Shown here: one piece after another, positions 52,906 through 61,563 of the stretch
Position numbering within the stretch: position 1 is the first letter of the stretch
How the letters are laid out: each line of letters starts with the position of its first letter
Source: Acetobacter sp. 46_36
GTDB lineage: Bacteria; Pseudomonadota; Alphaproteobacteria; RF32; CAG-239
Length of the DNA: 64,000 nucleotides
Direction of reading: 5' to 3'
Assembly (NCBI GenBank): GCA_001917135.1
Contig: MNTT01000007.1
Span: 62,001-126,000, forward strand
The notes under the pieces: model-generated
Database searches by the model: none
Told to the model about the DNA's origin: nothing
Seen by the model: the letters and a program-made list of their open reading frames with translations, nothing else
Translations under genes and position numbers: made by a program

Positions 52906-54327
52906 ATGCGCAATAGTAAGGGTTTGATGATGCGCGTTTTCCTTTTGAGCGCAGTTTTCCTTTTACCTCCGGTTTATATGGCGAGAGCCGTAGATTCCTA
53001 TGCGGATATGGTTGAACGGCTTATGCCGTCGGTTGTCAATATTTCGACTGAACGCAATACAATTGCAACAGATGAAGAAACGGTTGACAATATGATGGTT
53101 AACCCTGCATTGGAAGGGAGAGAATTGCTTGGCTCCGGTTTCTTTATCAGGGACGACGGATACATTCTGACGAACAACCATGTTATTAACGGAGCAAAGA
53201 AGATTTCCGTCATTACGAACGATGATGAAATTTATGAGGCAAAAATTGTCGGAACCGATAAGCCGAGCGATTTGGCTGTTTTGAAAATTGAAGAAAACAG
53301 GCAAAACAATATATCCTCAGTTTCTACGGAAAAAGCAGAGCTAGATGAAAAGCCGGCAAAATTTAAACCTGTCATTTTCGGCAATGCCGATGACGCGCGA
53401 ATCGGCGACAAAGTTCTGACATTCGGAAACCCTTACGGCTTGGGCGTCAGCGTTTCCGAGGGAATAATTTCAGCCAAATCACGCAATATCGGCTTAGGCG
53501 AACAGCAATATCTGCAAACAGATGCCGCCATCAACCAAGGGAATTCCGGAGGACCGATGTTTAATACGGACGGAGAAGTCATAGGAGTCAATGCGGCAAT
53601 ATTCACGGCCAGAGGCGCAAGTGGTGTGGGTTTTTCTCTTCCTTCCAACATTGCAAACTGGGTATCAGGGCAACTGATAACCAACGGCAAGGTTCGCAGA
53701 GGCTGGCTGGGCATCACCGTTTCCAACGGTATTGACAGATACACGGATAAGCCCGGCTTTGTTATTACAGAAATCAGTGAAGATTCTTCCGCGTTCAAAG
53801 AAGGATTGCGAGCGGGGGATATTATCATCGCCTATAACGATAAGCCTGCAACAGATATTGCCGAGTTCAAGCGCTTTACGGAAACAATGGAGCCCGGGCA
53901 GGCACTGCGCCTGAAGACACTCAGTTTTGGCGAAGAAATCAGAAACGTGGTCAGGATTCAGGAAATGCCGGCTGAAGAATTAAAAGACGTTACAAATCGC
54001 GCGCTCAGCGAAAGCAGCAAATATTATCACCAAAGTTCAGACAAAGACGTTTTTTATATTTCCGAGTTGAAGATTGCCGTCAAAGAAGCAAATCCGAGAG
54101 GACTGATAATTACCGGCATAGAATCGAAATCGCCGCTGTACGGCAAAGGGATTAAAGAAGGCGACATTATCCTTGAAGCTGACCGGACGGATATTTTTTC
54201 CGCCGATAATCTGCTTGACAACATCCGCAATGCCATTATTGATGATTTTCGTCCGATATCCCTGCTTATTCAGGGAATAGACAACACTTTTTATTCAACG
54301 ATAGAATTGGCGCCGGAAAATGATTAG
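52906..54327 (+). CDS. degP: Periplasmic serine protease DegP/HtrA (Do family)
   Basis: DegP degrades or refolds damaged periplasmic proteins. The 473-residue protein has a signal peptide, the triad His92 (NNHVI), Asp122 (SDLAVL) and Ser214 (GNSGGP), and two PDZ domains (about 260-350 and 375-465). It follows hflK and hflC and overlaps holC by 8 bp, so membrane and periplasmic quality control are expressed together. AAGGA precedes the ATG at normal spacing. An acidic loop between the triad positions is longer than usual. Confidence 0.95.
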   Translation: MRNSKGLMMRVFLLSAVFLLPPVYMARAVDSYADMVERLMPSVVNISTERNTIATDEETVDNMMVNPALEGRELLGSGFFIRDDGYILTNNHVINGAKKISVITNDDEIYEAKIVGTDKPSDLAVLKIEENRQNNISSVSTEKAELDEKPAKFKPVIFGNADDARIGDKVLTFGNPYGLGVSVSEGIISAKSRNIGLGEQQYLQTDAAINQGNSGGPMFNTDGEVIGVNAAIFTARGASGVGFSLPSNIANWVSGQLITNGKVRRGWLGITVSNGIDRYTDKPGFVITEISEDSSAFKEGLRAGDIIIAYNDKPATDIAEFKRFTETMEPGQALRLKTLSFGEEIRNVVRIQEMPAEELKDVTNRALSESSKYYHQSSDKDVFYISELKIAVKEANPRGLIITGIESKSPLYGKGIKEGDIILEADRTDIFSADNLLDNIRNAIIDDFRPISLLIQGIDNTFYSTIELAPEND

Positions 54328-54775
54328 AGTTGACTTTTACCATTTGCAGAGAGCTCCGCTGGAGCAAGTTTTGCCGAAATTGTGCGAAAAGGCTTACGCT
54401 ACGGGCAAGCGAATCAAAATTTTGCTCGGAACAGAAGAAAGGGTCGAATTTATCAACTCGCTTTTGTGGACATACAACGAAGAGTCTTTTTTGCCGCACG
54501 GCAGTAAAAAAGACGGTTTTGCCGAAGAACAGCCTATTTTTATATCGGCAAATGAAGATAATGCCAATAATGCATCTCTGCTTATTTTGGCTGACGGGGC
54601 TATGCCCGATACAGAAACGTTGAAACAATATGAGCGTATTCTGAATATTTTTGACGGCAATGATGAAACAGCCCTAAATAATGCCCGTGCCTATTGGAAA
54701 CAGATAAAAGCCCTTGACGGGGAACTGCATTATTGGCAACAGAATGACCGAGGAGTATTTGAACAAAAGGCATAA
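54320..54775 (+). CDS. holC: DNA polymerase III chi subunit
   Basis: HolC links the clamp loader to single-strand-binding protein. The 151-residue protein has the chi pattern VDFYHLQRAPLEQVLPKLCEKAYATGKRI, then LLWTYNEESFLPHG and the C-terminal ILNIFDGNDETALNNARAYWKQ. It starts inside the end of degP. It is the last gene of the hflK operon; in many relatives holC follows pepA instead. HolA, another clamp-loader subunit, is also in this window. Confidence 0.92.
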   Translation: MIRVDFYHLQRAPLEQVLPKLCEKAYATGKRIKILLGTEERVEFINSLLWTYNEESFLPHGSKKDGFAEEQPIFISANEDNANNASLLILADGAMPDTETLKQYERILNIFDGNDETALNNARAYWKQIKALDGELHYWQQNDRGVFEQKA

Positions 54776-54978
54776 GGGCTGCCGGACATTCTTTGCAATT
54801 TGTAAAACTGTACATATAAAAGTTTATATACGGACGTATACGGGGCTTTGTCCTTTTGTTGTACAAATTGAACCACCGGATAAGCGGAATACAGACGCAT
54901 TATTCAGAAATAAGGCTTGCACAATTAGAAAATCTATGACAGTATTTCGCCATATAAATATTTTTCAGGGGATATGAT

Positions 54979-55971
54979 ATGTCAAATCTGCAGGCATCAA
55001 ACGACAGTTTTAAATATGACGATTTGAAACATGCGGTTGAAACGATTGACCGCGAAATAGAAACACTTGAAATCTTGAAAAACAATCTGGATGGAAACCT
55101 TTCAAAGGCACTGGATTTGTTGCAGAATACCAAAGGCCGGGTTATTGTTACGGGGATGGGAAAGTCCGGACATATTGCCCGAAAAATGGCGGCGACCTTT
55201 GCTTCAACCGGAACGGTTTCTTTCTTTGTACACCCGGCGGAAGCAAGCCATGGCGATTTAGGCATGATTTCCGATGACGACGTTATTATCGCCATTTCTT
55301 ACAGCGGCGAATCGAAAGAACTATCAGACATTCTGATTTATGCCAAACGCCATAATATCCCGCTTATTGCCATTACCAGAAATCCGCAAAGTGCACTGGG
55401 GAAAAATTCGTCTTTGGTTCTTAAACTGCCTGACAACGGCGAGGCCTGCCCGCTTGGGCTGGCTCCTACATCGTCGACAACGGCAACAATCGTGTTGGGA
55501 GATGTTCTGGCCGTTGATTTGATGGAAAGAAGAGGATTTTCTGCAACAGACTTCAGACAACGCCATCCGGGAGGAAAGCTCGGCGCCATTCTTTGCAAAG
55601 TTTCCGACATTATGCACAAGGGAGAGGATGTTCCGCTATTGAAAGAAGATGCCATTATGCAGGATGCGTTGCTTGTCATGAGTGAAAAGATGCTGGGATG
55701 CGTGGGCATTGTCGACAATGACGGGCATTTGTCCGGCATCATTACCGACGGCGACTTAAGACGGTGGATGTCTCCGAGTATTATTACCGAAAAAGTATCA
55801 AAGGTCATGACGAAAAATCCTAAGGTTATCGGCCCTGACGCACTGATTGTCGATGCTGTTAACATGATGAACAACACCGGACGCGGCATTACCAACCTGT
55901 TTGTCGTCCAAGAAGGGAAGCCGGTCGGCGTTATCCATATTCATGACTGCCTGAAAGCCGGAGTTGCCTAA
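54979..55971 (+). CDS. kdsD: D-arabinose-5-phosphate isomerase
   Basis: KdsD makes arabinose-5-phosphate, the first precursor of Kdo in LPS. The 330-residue protein has an N-terminal SIS domain (VTGMGKSGHIARKMAATFASTG, then HPAEASHGDLGMI and ISYSGESKE) and two C-terminal CBS domains (about 210-330). GGGG lies about 9 bp before the ATG. It opens the operon kdsD-lptCA-lptB-hpf-ptsN. kdsC, found between kdsD and lptC in E. coli, is absent here. Confidence 0.95.
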   Translation: MSNLQASNDSFKYDDLKHAVETIDREIETLEILKNNLDGNLSKALDLLQNTKGRVIVTGMGKSGHIARKMAATFASTGTVSFFVHPAEASHGDLGMISDDDVIIAISYSGESKELSDILIYAKRHNIPLIAITRNPQSALGKNSSLVLKLPDNGEACPLGLAPTSSTTATIVLGDVLAVDLMERRGFSATDFRQRHPGGKLGAILCKVSDIMHKGEDVPLLKEDAIMQDALLVMSEKMLGCVGIVDNDGHLSGIITDGDLRRWMSPSIITEKVSKVMTKNPKVIGPDALIVDAVNMMNNTGRGITNLFVVQEGKPVGVIHIHDCLKAGVA

Positions 55972-55973
55972 GA

Positions 55974-57380
55974 GTGTTTGAAACTCAAAAAATAGACAGT
56001 TTTTTCAGCGGAGAAAAAAATCTTCTTGACGAGGAAGAAAAGATTTTCATCAGCCGACGAACCCGGGTTGTCCGTTTCCTAAAACTGTTTTTGCCATGCC
56101 TGACGGCTTTATTGCTGGGAGTTGGCGTGGTTCTGTTTGATTTTGAAACGAATAATGATACGACCATAGCTTTAGCCGATGACGAGAAAATTTATTTTGA
56201 AAAGTTCAGAATGAAAAATACCGTATTTGAAATTACGGAAAAAGACAACCAGTTTAGCACACTCAAAGCCGATATTGTTGAAGAAACCGAACCGGGCAAA
56301 AAAATGTATAATCTGGTTAATCCTGACGCCAAAACTTTGGACAATGGCAAAGTCATTACCCTGACGGCCAGAAACGGAAAATACAATCAGAATAAACAGA
56401 TTTTAGATTTAAAAACAGATGTTGTTTCCAATTATAACCATCAAATGGAGATAAAAACCAGCAGTGCCACCTATAATTTTGCTACGGAGTACGGGTACGG
56501 CAATGAGAAAGTTATCGGAAACGGAGAAAAGGGTTATTTTGAAGCGGACAAGTTTACATTCAGTAAGCCGAAAGGCATTATTACCCTGATAAACAACGTA
56601 TATATGAAAAGCGGCGACACGGAACTGCGTACCCCGGATAAAGCCGTTATGTTTATGAATGAAAACAAATTCGTTTCGGCAAACGCTACAGTAAAAAAAG
56701 GAAATGATACGTTAAAAGGCGATACGATTACGGCATTTTTTAAAGACACCAAACGTTTTGAAATTGACCGGGCATTCAGCAATGGACATACGGAAATACG
56801 CTCCGAAGGCAAAAAAGCTTTTGCCGACAGAGGAGAATATGAAGCGAAGACAGGACTGGTCAAGCTTTTCGACAATGTTAAGATTATTGATGCAAGCGGT
56901 TACACCGCGACAGCCGATATCGGTATTTACAGCAGTACAAAAAAAACATTTACCCTGCAAAACAATGTTAAAGTTAAAGACAAAAGCGGTTATACGGCCG
57001 TTGCCAAAAACGGCATATACGACTTAAACAACAAGACGTTTACCCTGCTTAATAATGTCCGAATCGATAAAGGCAACAATGTTATTACAGCACCTAAGGC
57101 TATTTATTTCCAACAAAAAGACGAATTCAGATTTTATGATGACGTCAAGGTGACGCAGGACGGCAATACGGCGACAGCGTTGAGCGGCGTTTATTTTATC
57201 AAAAAGAACATTGCCGAACTTGAGCATAATGTCGTTATAACCAAAGACGGCAACGTTGTCCGGGGCGATAAAGCCATTTCGGACTTTAACACCTCCAAAA
57301 GCAGGCTGGTAGCTAAAAAGGGAGGCCGCATCTCAGGCAAGTTAATTGAGAGTACTCTGAAAGACAAAAAGGATAAGTAA
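55974..57380 (+). CDS. LptC-LptA fusion protein for LPS transport
   Basis: At 468 residues this is over twice the size of LptC. After a cytoplasmic start, one membrane segment (about 36-56) and an LptC domain (about 70-190: EKIYFEKFRMKNTVFEITEKDNQFSTL) come repeated beta-jellyroll units of the LptA/OstA kind (about 200-440): GNEKVIGNGEKGYFEADKF, RFEIDRAFSNGH, ATADIGIYSS, ATALSGVYFI. No second signal peptide occurs, so LptC and LptA form one chain from the inner membrane into the periplasm. It starts at a GTG 2 bp after kdsD and is followed by lptB at once. Separate lptC and lptA are absent, as is lptA's usual stop-start. Confidence 0.85.
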   Translation: MFETQKIDSFFSGEKNLLDEEEKIFISRRTRVVRFLKLFLPCLTALLLGVGVVLFDFETNNDTTIALADDEKIYFEKFRMKNTVFEITEKDNQFSTLKADIVEETEPGKKMYNLVNPDAKTLDNGKVITLTARNGKYNQNKQILDLKTDVVSNYNHQMEIKTSSATYNFATEYGYGNEKVIGNGEKGYFEADKFTFSKPKGIITLINNVYMKSGDTELRTPDKAVMFMNENKFVSANATVKKGNDTLKGDTITAFFKDTKRFEIDRAFSNGHTEIRSEGKKAFADRGEYEAKTGLVKLFDNVKIIDASGYTATADIGIYSSTKKTFTLQNNVKVKDKSGYTAVAKNGIYDLNNKTFTLLNNVRIDKGNNVITAPKAIYFQQKDEFRFYDDVKVTQDGNTATALSGVYFIKKNIAELEHNVVITKDGNVVRGDKAISDFNTSKSRLVAKKGGRISGKLIESTLKDKKDK

Positions 57381-57381
57381 A

Positions 57382-58128
57382 ATGACGAATTGCACAGACA
57401 GTCAAAATTCTATTCTGGAAGTATTCAATATCGGAAAGAGATATAAAAACAGAAGCGTTTTGCGAAATGTTTCCCTGAATGTCCGAAGAGGTGAAGCTGT
57501 CGGTTTGCTTGGGCCCAACGGTGCAGGCAAAACAACCTGTTTTTATTGTGTTACCGGACTGATTATGCCTGATTACGGCGACGTTCATATTGACGGTCAG
57601 GATATCACTTATATGCCGATGTATAAACGGGCTCGCATGGGAATCGGCTATTTGCCGCAGGAAGCTTCCATATTCAGAAATTTAAGCGTTGAAGACAACA
57701 TTAAAGCTGTTCTGGAAATCGTTGTTGACGACAAAGAAAAACGCGAGGTTATGCTGGAAGAGCTTTTGAACGAGTTTTCCATTGCCCATTTGCGAAAATC
57801 TCCGTCTATTGCTCTGTCCGGCGGCGAAAGACGCCGGCTTGAAATTGCCCGTGCATTAGCCGGGCAGCCGCATTATATTCTTCTCGACGAGCCGTTGGCC
57901 GGAATTGACCCGATTGCCGTCGGTGAAATACGTGAACTTGTTTCACAGTTAAAGAATCGTGGACTCGGCGTTCTTATTACCGATCATAATGTCCGCGAGA
58001 CGCTGGATATTATTGACCGTGCATATATTTTGCACGGCGGAGCCGTCCTGATGGAAGGAACGCCGGCAGAAATCGTTGCCAGCGAAGAAGTCAGAAAAGT
58101 ATATCTTGGCGATAATTTTTCAATATAA
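57382..58128 (+). CDS. lptB: LPS export ATPase LptB
   Basis: LptB powers LPS extraction by LptFG. The 248-residue protein has Walker A GPNGAGKTT, the Q-loop region, signature LSGGERRRLEIARAL, Walker B ILLDEPLAGIDP and the H-loop ITDHNVRETL. It lies 1 bp after the LptCA stop codon. lptF and lptG are outside the window. The next gene, hpf, has its own promoter. Confidence 0.97.
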   Translation: MTNCTDSQNSILEVFNIGKRYKNRSVLRNVSLNVRRGEAVGLLGPNGAGKTTCFYCVTGLIMPDYGDVHIDGQDITYMPMYKRARMGIGYLPQEASIFRNLSVEDNIKAVLEIVVDDKEKREVMLEELLNEFSIAHLRKSPSIALSGGERRRLEIARALAGQPHYILLDEPLAGIDPIAVGEIRELVSQLKNRGLGVLITDHNVRETLDIIDRAYILHGGAVLMEGTPAEIVASEEVRKVYLGDNFSI

Positions 58129-58140
58129 ACGGCTTTTTTG

Positions 58141-58170
58141 TTGACTTTTTATTGCTTTTCGGGATATGAT
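58141..58170 (+). promoter_or_regulatory. Sigma70-type promoter for hpf
   Basis: TTGACT (58141-58146), an 18-bp spacer and TATGAT (58165-58170) lie about 38 bp upstream of the hpf ATG, after the end of lptB. Confidence 0.7.
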
Positions 58171-58208
58171 TTAGAAAGAAAAACAGTAAATAATTGAAGG
58201 GAAATGAT

Positions 58209-58775
58209 ATGAAAGTTACATTATCAGGAAAACAGGTAGATATCAGCGATAAACTGCGCAAACACGTTGAAGACGGCGTTTCCGCTTCCGTGGATAAATA
58301 TTTCAGCGCGCCTATCAGCTGCTCCGTAGCTTTTTCCAAGGAAGGAGAGGATTTCAGTGCTGAAATCACTGTCCATCCGGCAAAAAACATTGTTTTGAAA
58401 GGTTCGGGTTCCGCGGCAGATCCGTATTCGGCGTTTGATAATGCTAACGAGCATATTGCGACTCGTTTACGCCGCCACAAAACGAAGCTGAGTGCACACA
58501 AGAGCAAAATCGGTTTGGCGGAATTAGCTTATTCCGCAGTTCTTCCGCTGGTTGAGCAAGATGAAGAAGTCGACGTGAATGAAGACGCTCCGTTGACAAT
58601 TGCTGAAACCGATGCCAACATTCCGGTATGTACGGTTAGCGAAGCCGTTATGCTGATGGATTTAGGCAATGAATGCGCCCAGATGTTCCGTAACAGCGCA
58701 AACAACCATATCAGCATGGTATACCGCCGCAAAGATGGAAATATCGGTTGGGTTGAGCCGAAAGCAGACAACTAA
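58209..58775 (+). CDS. hpf: Ribosome hibernation-promoting factor, long form
   Basis: HPF dimerises 70S ribosomes in slow growth. The 188-residue long form has the N-terminal S30AE domain (MKVTLSGKQVDISDKLRKHVEDGV) and the C-terminal dimerisation domain (ISMVYRRKDGNIGWVEP), joined by a charged linker. In E. coli the short form lacks the second domain. GAAGGGA precedes the ATG at 58209; the open frame begins five codons earlier. It follows lptB and precedes ptsN by 18 bp. rpoN, normally before hpf, is missing. Confidence 0.94.
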   Translation: MKVTLSGKQVDISDKLRKHVEDGVSASVDKYFSAPISCSVAFSKEGEDFSAEITVHPAKNIVLKGSGSAADPYSAFDNANEHIATRLRRHKTKLSAHKSKIGLAELAYSAVLPLVEQDEEVDVNEDAPLTIAETDANIPVCTVSEAVMLMDLGNECAQMFRNSANNHISMVYRRKDGNIGWVEPKADN

Positions 58776-58793
58776 TTTTTAAGGAATACGCAG

Positions 58794-59237
58794 ATGAATA
58801 TTGCAGACATAATTTCTAAAAGCGCGGTGCTTGATAATGTTCAGGCGGCAAGCAAACGTGAATTGGTACAAAGCTTGTCAGAGCGTATTGCTGCTCTTTC
58901 AGGATTAGACGAGCGTGCCGTTTTTGATGCCGTATGGGAGCGTGAAAATTTAGGCTCTACCGGATACGGCGAAGGTGTTGCTTTTCCGCATGCCAGAATT
59001 GAAGGGCTGGAGAAAGTCTGCGGCATGTTTGCGCGACTGGAGGAACCGGTTGATTTTGATTCTTTGGACGGCAAGCCGGTTGATTTGGTTTTTATGCTCA
59101 TCAGTCCGGAAAACAGCGGAGCTGATCACCTGACTGCTTTGGCTGCTCTTTCCCGAATCTTGAAGACCGAGGGCAGTTGCGACAAACTCAGGAAGGCTCG
59201 TTCCACAGATGAAATATATGCAATATTGAATGCGTAA
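58794..59237 (+). CDS. ptsN: Nitrogen-type phosphotransferase EIIA (PtsN)
   Basis: PtsN is phosphorylated by the PTS-Ntr branch and regulates potassium, nitrogen and envelope functions. The 147-residue protein contains the active-site His in GVAFPHARIEG and the typical LVFMLISPENSG and HLTALAALSRIL segments. It is the last gene of this LPS operon, the order seen in many Proteobacteria. AAGGA lies upstream of the ATG. Confidence 0.94.
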   Translation: MNIADIISKSAVLDNVQAASKRELVQSLSERIAALSGLDERAVFDAVWERENLGSTGYGEGVAFPHARIEGLEKVCGMFARLEEPVDFDSLDGKPVDLVFMLISPENSGADHLTALAALSRILKTEGSCDKLRKARSTDEIYAILNA

Positions 59238-59250
59238 AAAAATAAGTCTC

Positions 59251-59282
59251 AGCCCCTGTCTATATTGCAGGGGCTTTTTTTT
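59251..59282 (+). terminator. Intrinsic terminator after ptsN
   Basis: Stem AGCCCCTG/CAGGGGCT (59251-59258 and 59268-59275) with a 9-base loop precedes a run of T. Confidence 0.92.
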
Positions 59283-59403
59283 ATAAAGTTTCTTTGTACA
59301 GAGCTGTTTTTACATGCAGAATTGCTTCTTCATATAAAAGTGTTTTTGCATATAGAATTCCTATTCAGCTGAAAAAATTTAATATATTTGAATTGTTTTA
59401 TGA

Positions 59404-59451
59404 AAAAAGAGGAGAACATCCGATTAAGAAATTACCAATTCCGAGTGTTCT
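59404..59451 (-). terminator. Possible terminator for the minus-strand paralogue pair
   Basis: AGAACA/TGTTCT with extra pairs (59413-59422 and 59442-59451, one mismatch) is followed on the minus strand by CCTCTTTTTT. Confidence 0.4.
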
Positions 59452-59468
59452 ATAAGGAAATTAAAAAT

Positions 59469-60896
59469 TTACCTTCCGATTTTTTCTTTTATCCGGTTAA
59501 AAATGCGAGCAGCGGTTGATACGGGCTTTGCACCGTAATATATTTTTACTTTTGAATTTTGCAGAACTGCATCTACAGGCCGCCCTTTCATTTCAGGCGG
59601 AAGAAAAAGTTCACGCAAAGTTCCGTAATTGTCAGAACGCCTGAATGTTACATTTTCCAATCCTGGGATATTTAAATCCAGTTTTTCAGGCAAACCAACA
59701 CATTCTTCAAAAACAATGCGCTCAACTTTTTCTGGAAATTTTATTTGTTGCAAATATTCAAGATTTGACAGAACAAACCTGACTTCTTTGGCCTCTGTTA
59801 CGGAGCTAAAGTCAAGTATCCTTGAACTGTTCCGATAACGATTTACAACAATGGTTGATACCTTTTCCGGCAACATTCTGTTTCTGGCAAAGAAAGAGCC
59901 GTCGGCACTTAAATAGCCAACGCTGCCAAACGCAGACAAATCAAAATTTTCAGGAAAATGCGCAATATTATTAAGACTTAGCAGGCCGATTTTGCCACCC
60001 TGAGGAAAATAAATATTATCAACACCCTGAAAATCAGAATTATCCAGCACAACGCGCCATAAATTCGGTAAATTGGAAAAATCTATATTTTGGGAAAAAT
60101 TATGGCAGTTTTCCACATATATGTCGCTGACAGTTTCGGGAAGCCGTAAAATTTTATGCCCATAGTCCATATTGCGCAGATTAAAATTTTTGATACCGCC
60201 GCATTCGTGTATATTATTACATTGCGGAATATTTTTGCATGAATCAAACTTCAATGTTTTGGTCTGCGGCGCTGTTTTTATGTATAACCCGGCATACGGA
60301 GCAAAATCCGCGTTTTTGACGCATAGTTCCGTTTCAAGCTCGTTATATGGTGTGCAAAACACCTTTTTTACGTTTTCCGCAGAAACTTCCATTTTTTGAA
60401 AAGCGGCTTCCTGCATTTTACGAACTATTATTGACTGACAATAATTGCGAATATTTGCGATATCGCGAGCAATAAGTTTCTCTTTCAGCCTTATAATTTC
60501 AAGGGGCTGCTTTTCTTCAGTATTATTGCTGCTGAGTAAAAATAAAAAATAATCTTCCGGCGACGCATTTGCTGCTACCGCATCGGAAACTATATTCCGA
60601 GCTTGAATTTTTCTGATTTTTGGACTTATTTTTTCAGCATGGCGCCGTTCCAACAAACTGCCGATAAGCATTGGCCTATATTCGGCGTATTTTTCGGGTG
60701 CATCTTCAAGTTTTTGACTGACCAATTCAAGTAATTCTGTTACAACTTTGGGATTATCCGTCGCGGACAAAATATCCCGGCAAAAACGGGGAGAAATTTC
60801 CTTTTCCCCTACTTTATACGGATGCAACCTGTTATAACACGCCAAGGGATTCTGCAACGCATTTAATTCTATGCGGTATTTCTCGAATTTTATCAT
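59469..60896 (-). CDS. Unknown protein: novel N-terminal domain plus LRR-like C-terminus
   Basis: The 475-residue protein is not recognised. Residues 7-92 hold a domain shared with the gene just upstream: NPLACYNRLHPY, PRFCRDIL, Y-x(2)-YRPMLIG, ERR. A helical region (about 95-190) follows. Residues about 215-450 have irregular leucine-rich-repeat-like strands: LPETVSDIYVENCHNFSQ, IDFSNLPNLWRVVLDNSD, LPEKVSTIVVNRY, FPEKVERIVFEECVGLPE, separated by 20-28 residues. No signal peptide or membrane segment. Its ATG overlaps the upstream stop codon (ATGA), so translation is coupled. The LRR-like part suggests protein binding; effector, adaptor or receptor roles are all open. Confidence 0.75.
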   Translation of the reverse strand: MIKFEKYRIELNALQNPLACYNRLHPYKVGEKEISPRFCRDILSATDNPKVVTELLELVSQKLEDAPEKYAEYRPMLIGSLLERRHAEKISPKIRKIQARNIVSDAVAANASPEDYFLFLLSSNNTEEKQPLEIIRLKEKLIARDIANIRNYCQSIIVRKMQEAAFQKMEVSAENVKKVFCTPYNELETELCVKNADFAPYAGLYIKTAPQTKTLKFDSCKNIPQCNNIHECGGIKNFNLRNMDYGHKILRLPETVSDIYVENCHNFSQNIDFSNLPNLWRVVLDNSDFQGVDNIYFPQGGKIGLLSLNNIAHFPENFDLSAFGSVGYLSADGSFFARNRMLPEKVSTIVVNRYRNSSRILDFSSVTEAKEVRFVLSNLEYLQQIKFPEKVERIVFEECVGLPEKLDLNIPGLENVTFRRSDNYGTLRELFLPPEMKGRPVDAVLQNSKVKIYYGAKPVSTAARIFNRIKEKIGR

Positions 60897-61486
60897 CCTC
60901 TCCCCCTGATTTTATGATATAATTGGAGAAAAACATTATTTTTGTTCCGCTCAGGAACTTCTGACGAGGCGTAAGCGCTGAGTTCTGCGGCGATTTCTTT
61001 AATTCCCCATTTATTTTCAATAATTTGCTCCACCATATCCGCAGCGACCTTATCAATATCTACAGGAATCTTCTGATAAATTTTTTCAGCCAGCCTCTTT
61101 ACTCGAAGCATATTTTCTGCCGATAAGTTTTCTTTTGCCAAATCTGCAATCAACGCCCTGTCGGTTTTATCGGCTTTTTCCAAATTAATGTATTTCACCG
61201 TTATTTCCGCTGTTTTGTTTATTATCTCGTCTATTTGCCTGCGGCCGCAGAATACGCCATATAAAATTTCGCGATAAACCCAATAGTCATCAGGATTTTT
61301 TTCCAGCCGGGCATCAATGAGCGTCAGCATATCCCGCATAATTTTCCGATGATTGCTTGACCTTAGAAGCTGACGGCAAAATTCCGGCGTTACAGGTTCT
61401 CCTTTTTTCAGGTACGGATGCATCAAATTAGCACATTTTATCGGATTTAAAGGTTCCGTTATCTCTACGACATATTCATCACTCAT
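60893..61486 (-). CDS. Unknown protein sharing the N-terminal domain of its downstream neighbour
   Basis: The 197-residue protein has NPIKCANLMHPY, PEFCRQLL, Y-x(2)-YREILYG and GRR at the same spacing as the protein from 59469, so the two genes are paralogues in residues 5-90. The rest (about 95-197) is helical and does not continue to the LRR-like part; it ends EVPERNKNNVFLQLYHKIRGRG. No signal or membrane segment. AAGGA lies 9 bp before the ATG. It is the first gene of a two-gene operon with ATGA overlap. Confidence 0.72.
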   Translation of the reverse strand: MSDEYVVEITEPLNPIKCANLMHPYLKKGEPVTPEFCRQLLRSSNHRKIMRDMLTLIDARLEKNPDDYWVYREILYGVFCGRRQIDEIINKTAEITVKYINLEKADKTDRALIADLAKENLSAENMLRVKRLAEKIYQKIPVDIDKVAADMVEQIIENKWGIKEIAAELSAYASSEVPERNKNNVFLQLYHKIRGRG

Positions 61487-61563
61487 CGGGTCATATTCCT
61501 TTTAGCCTTTTGTTTATTATATCTTATAATCCGATTTTTGTAAAGACATTCAGACACGGTGCG

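Noticed and set aside
54776..54978. Possible gene or regulatory RNA before kdsD
   Set aside because: The only frame there has no ribosome site or family pattern; it most likely just holds the kdsD promoter, which I could not place clearly.
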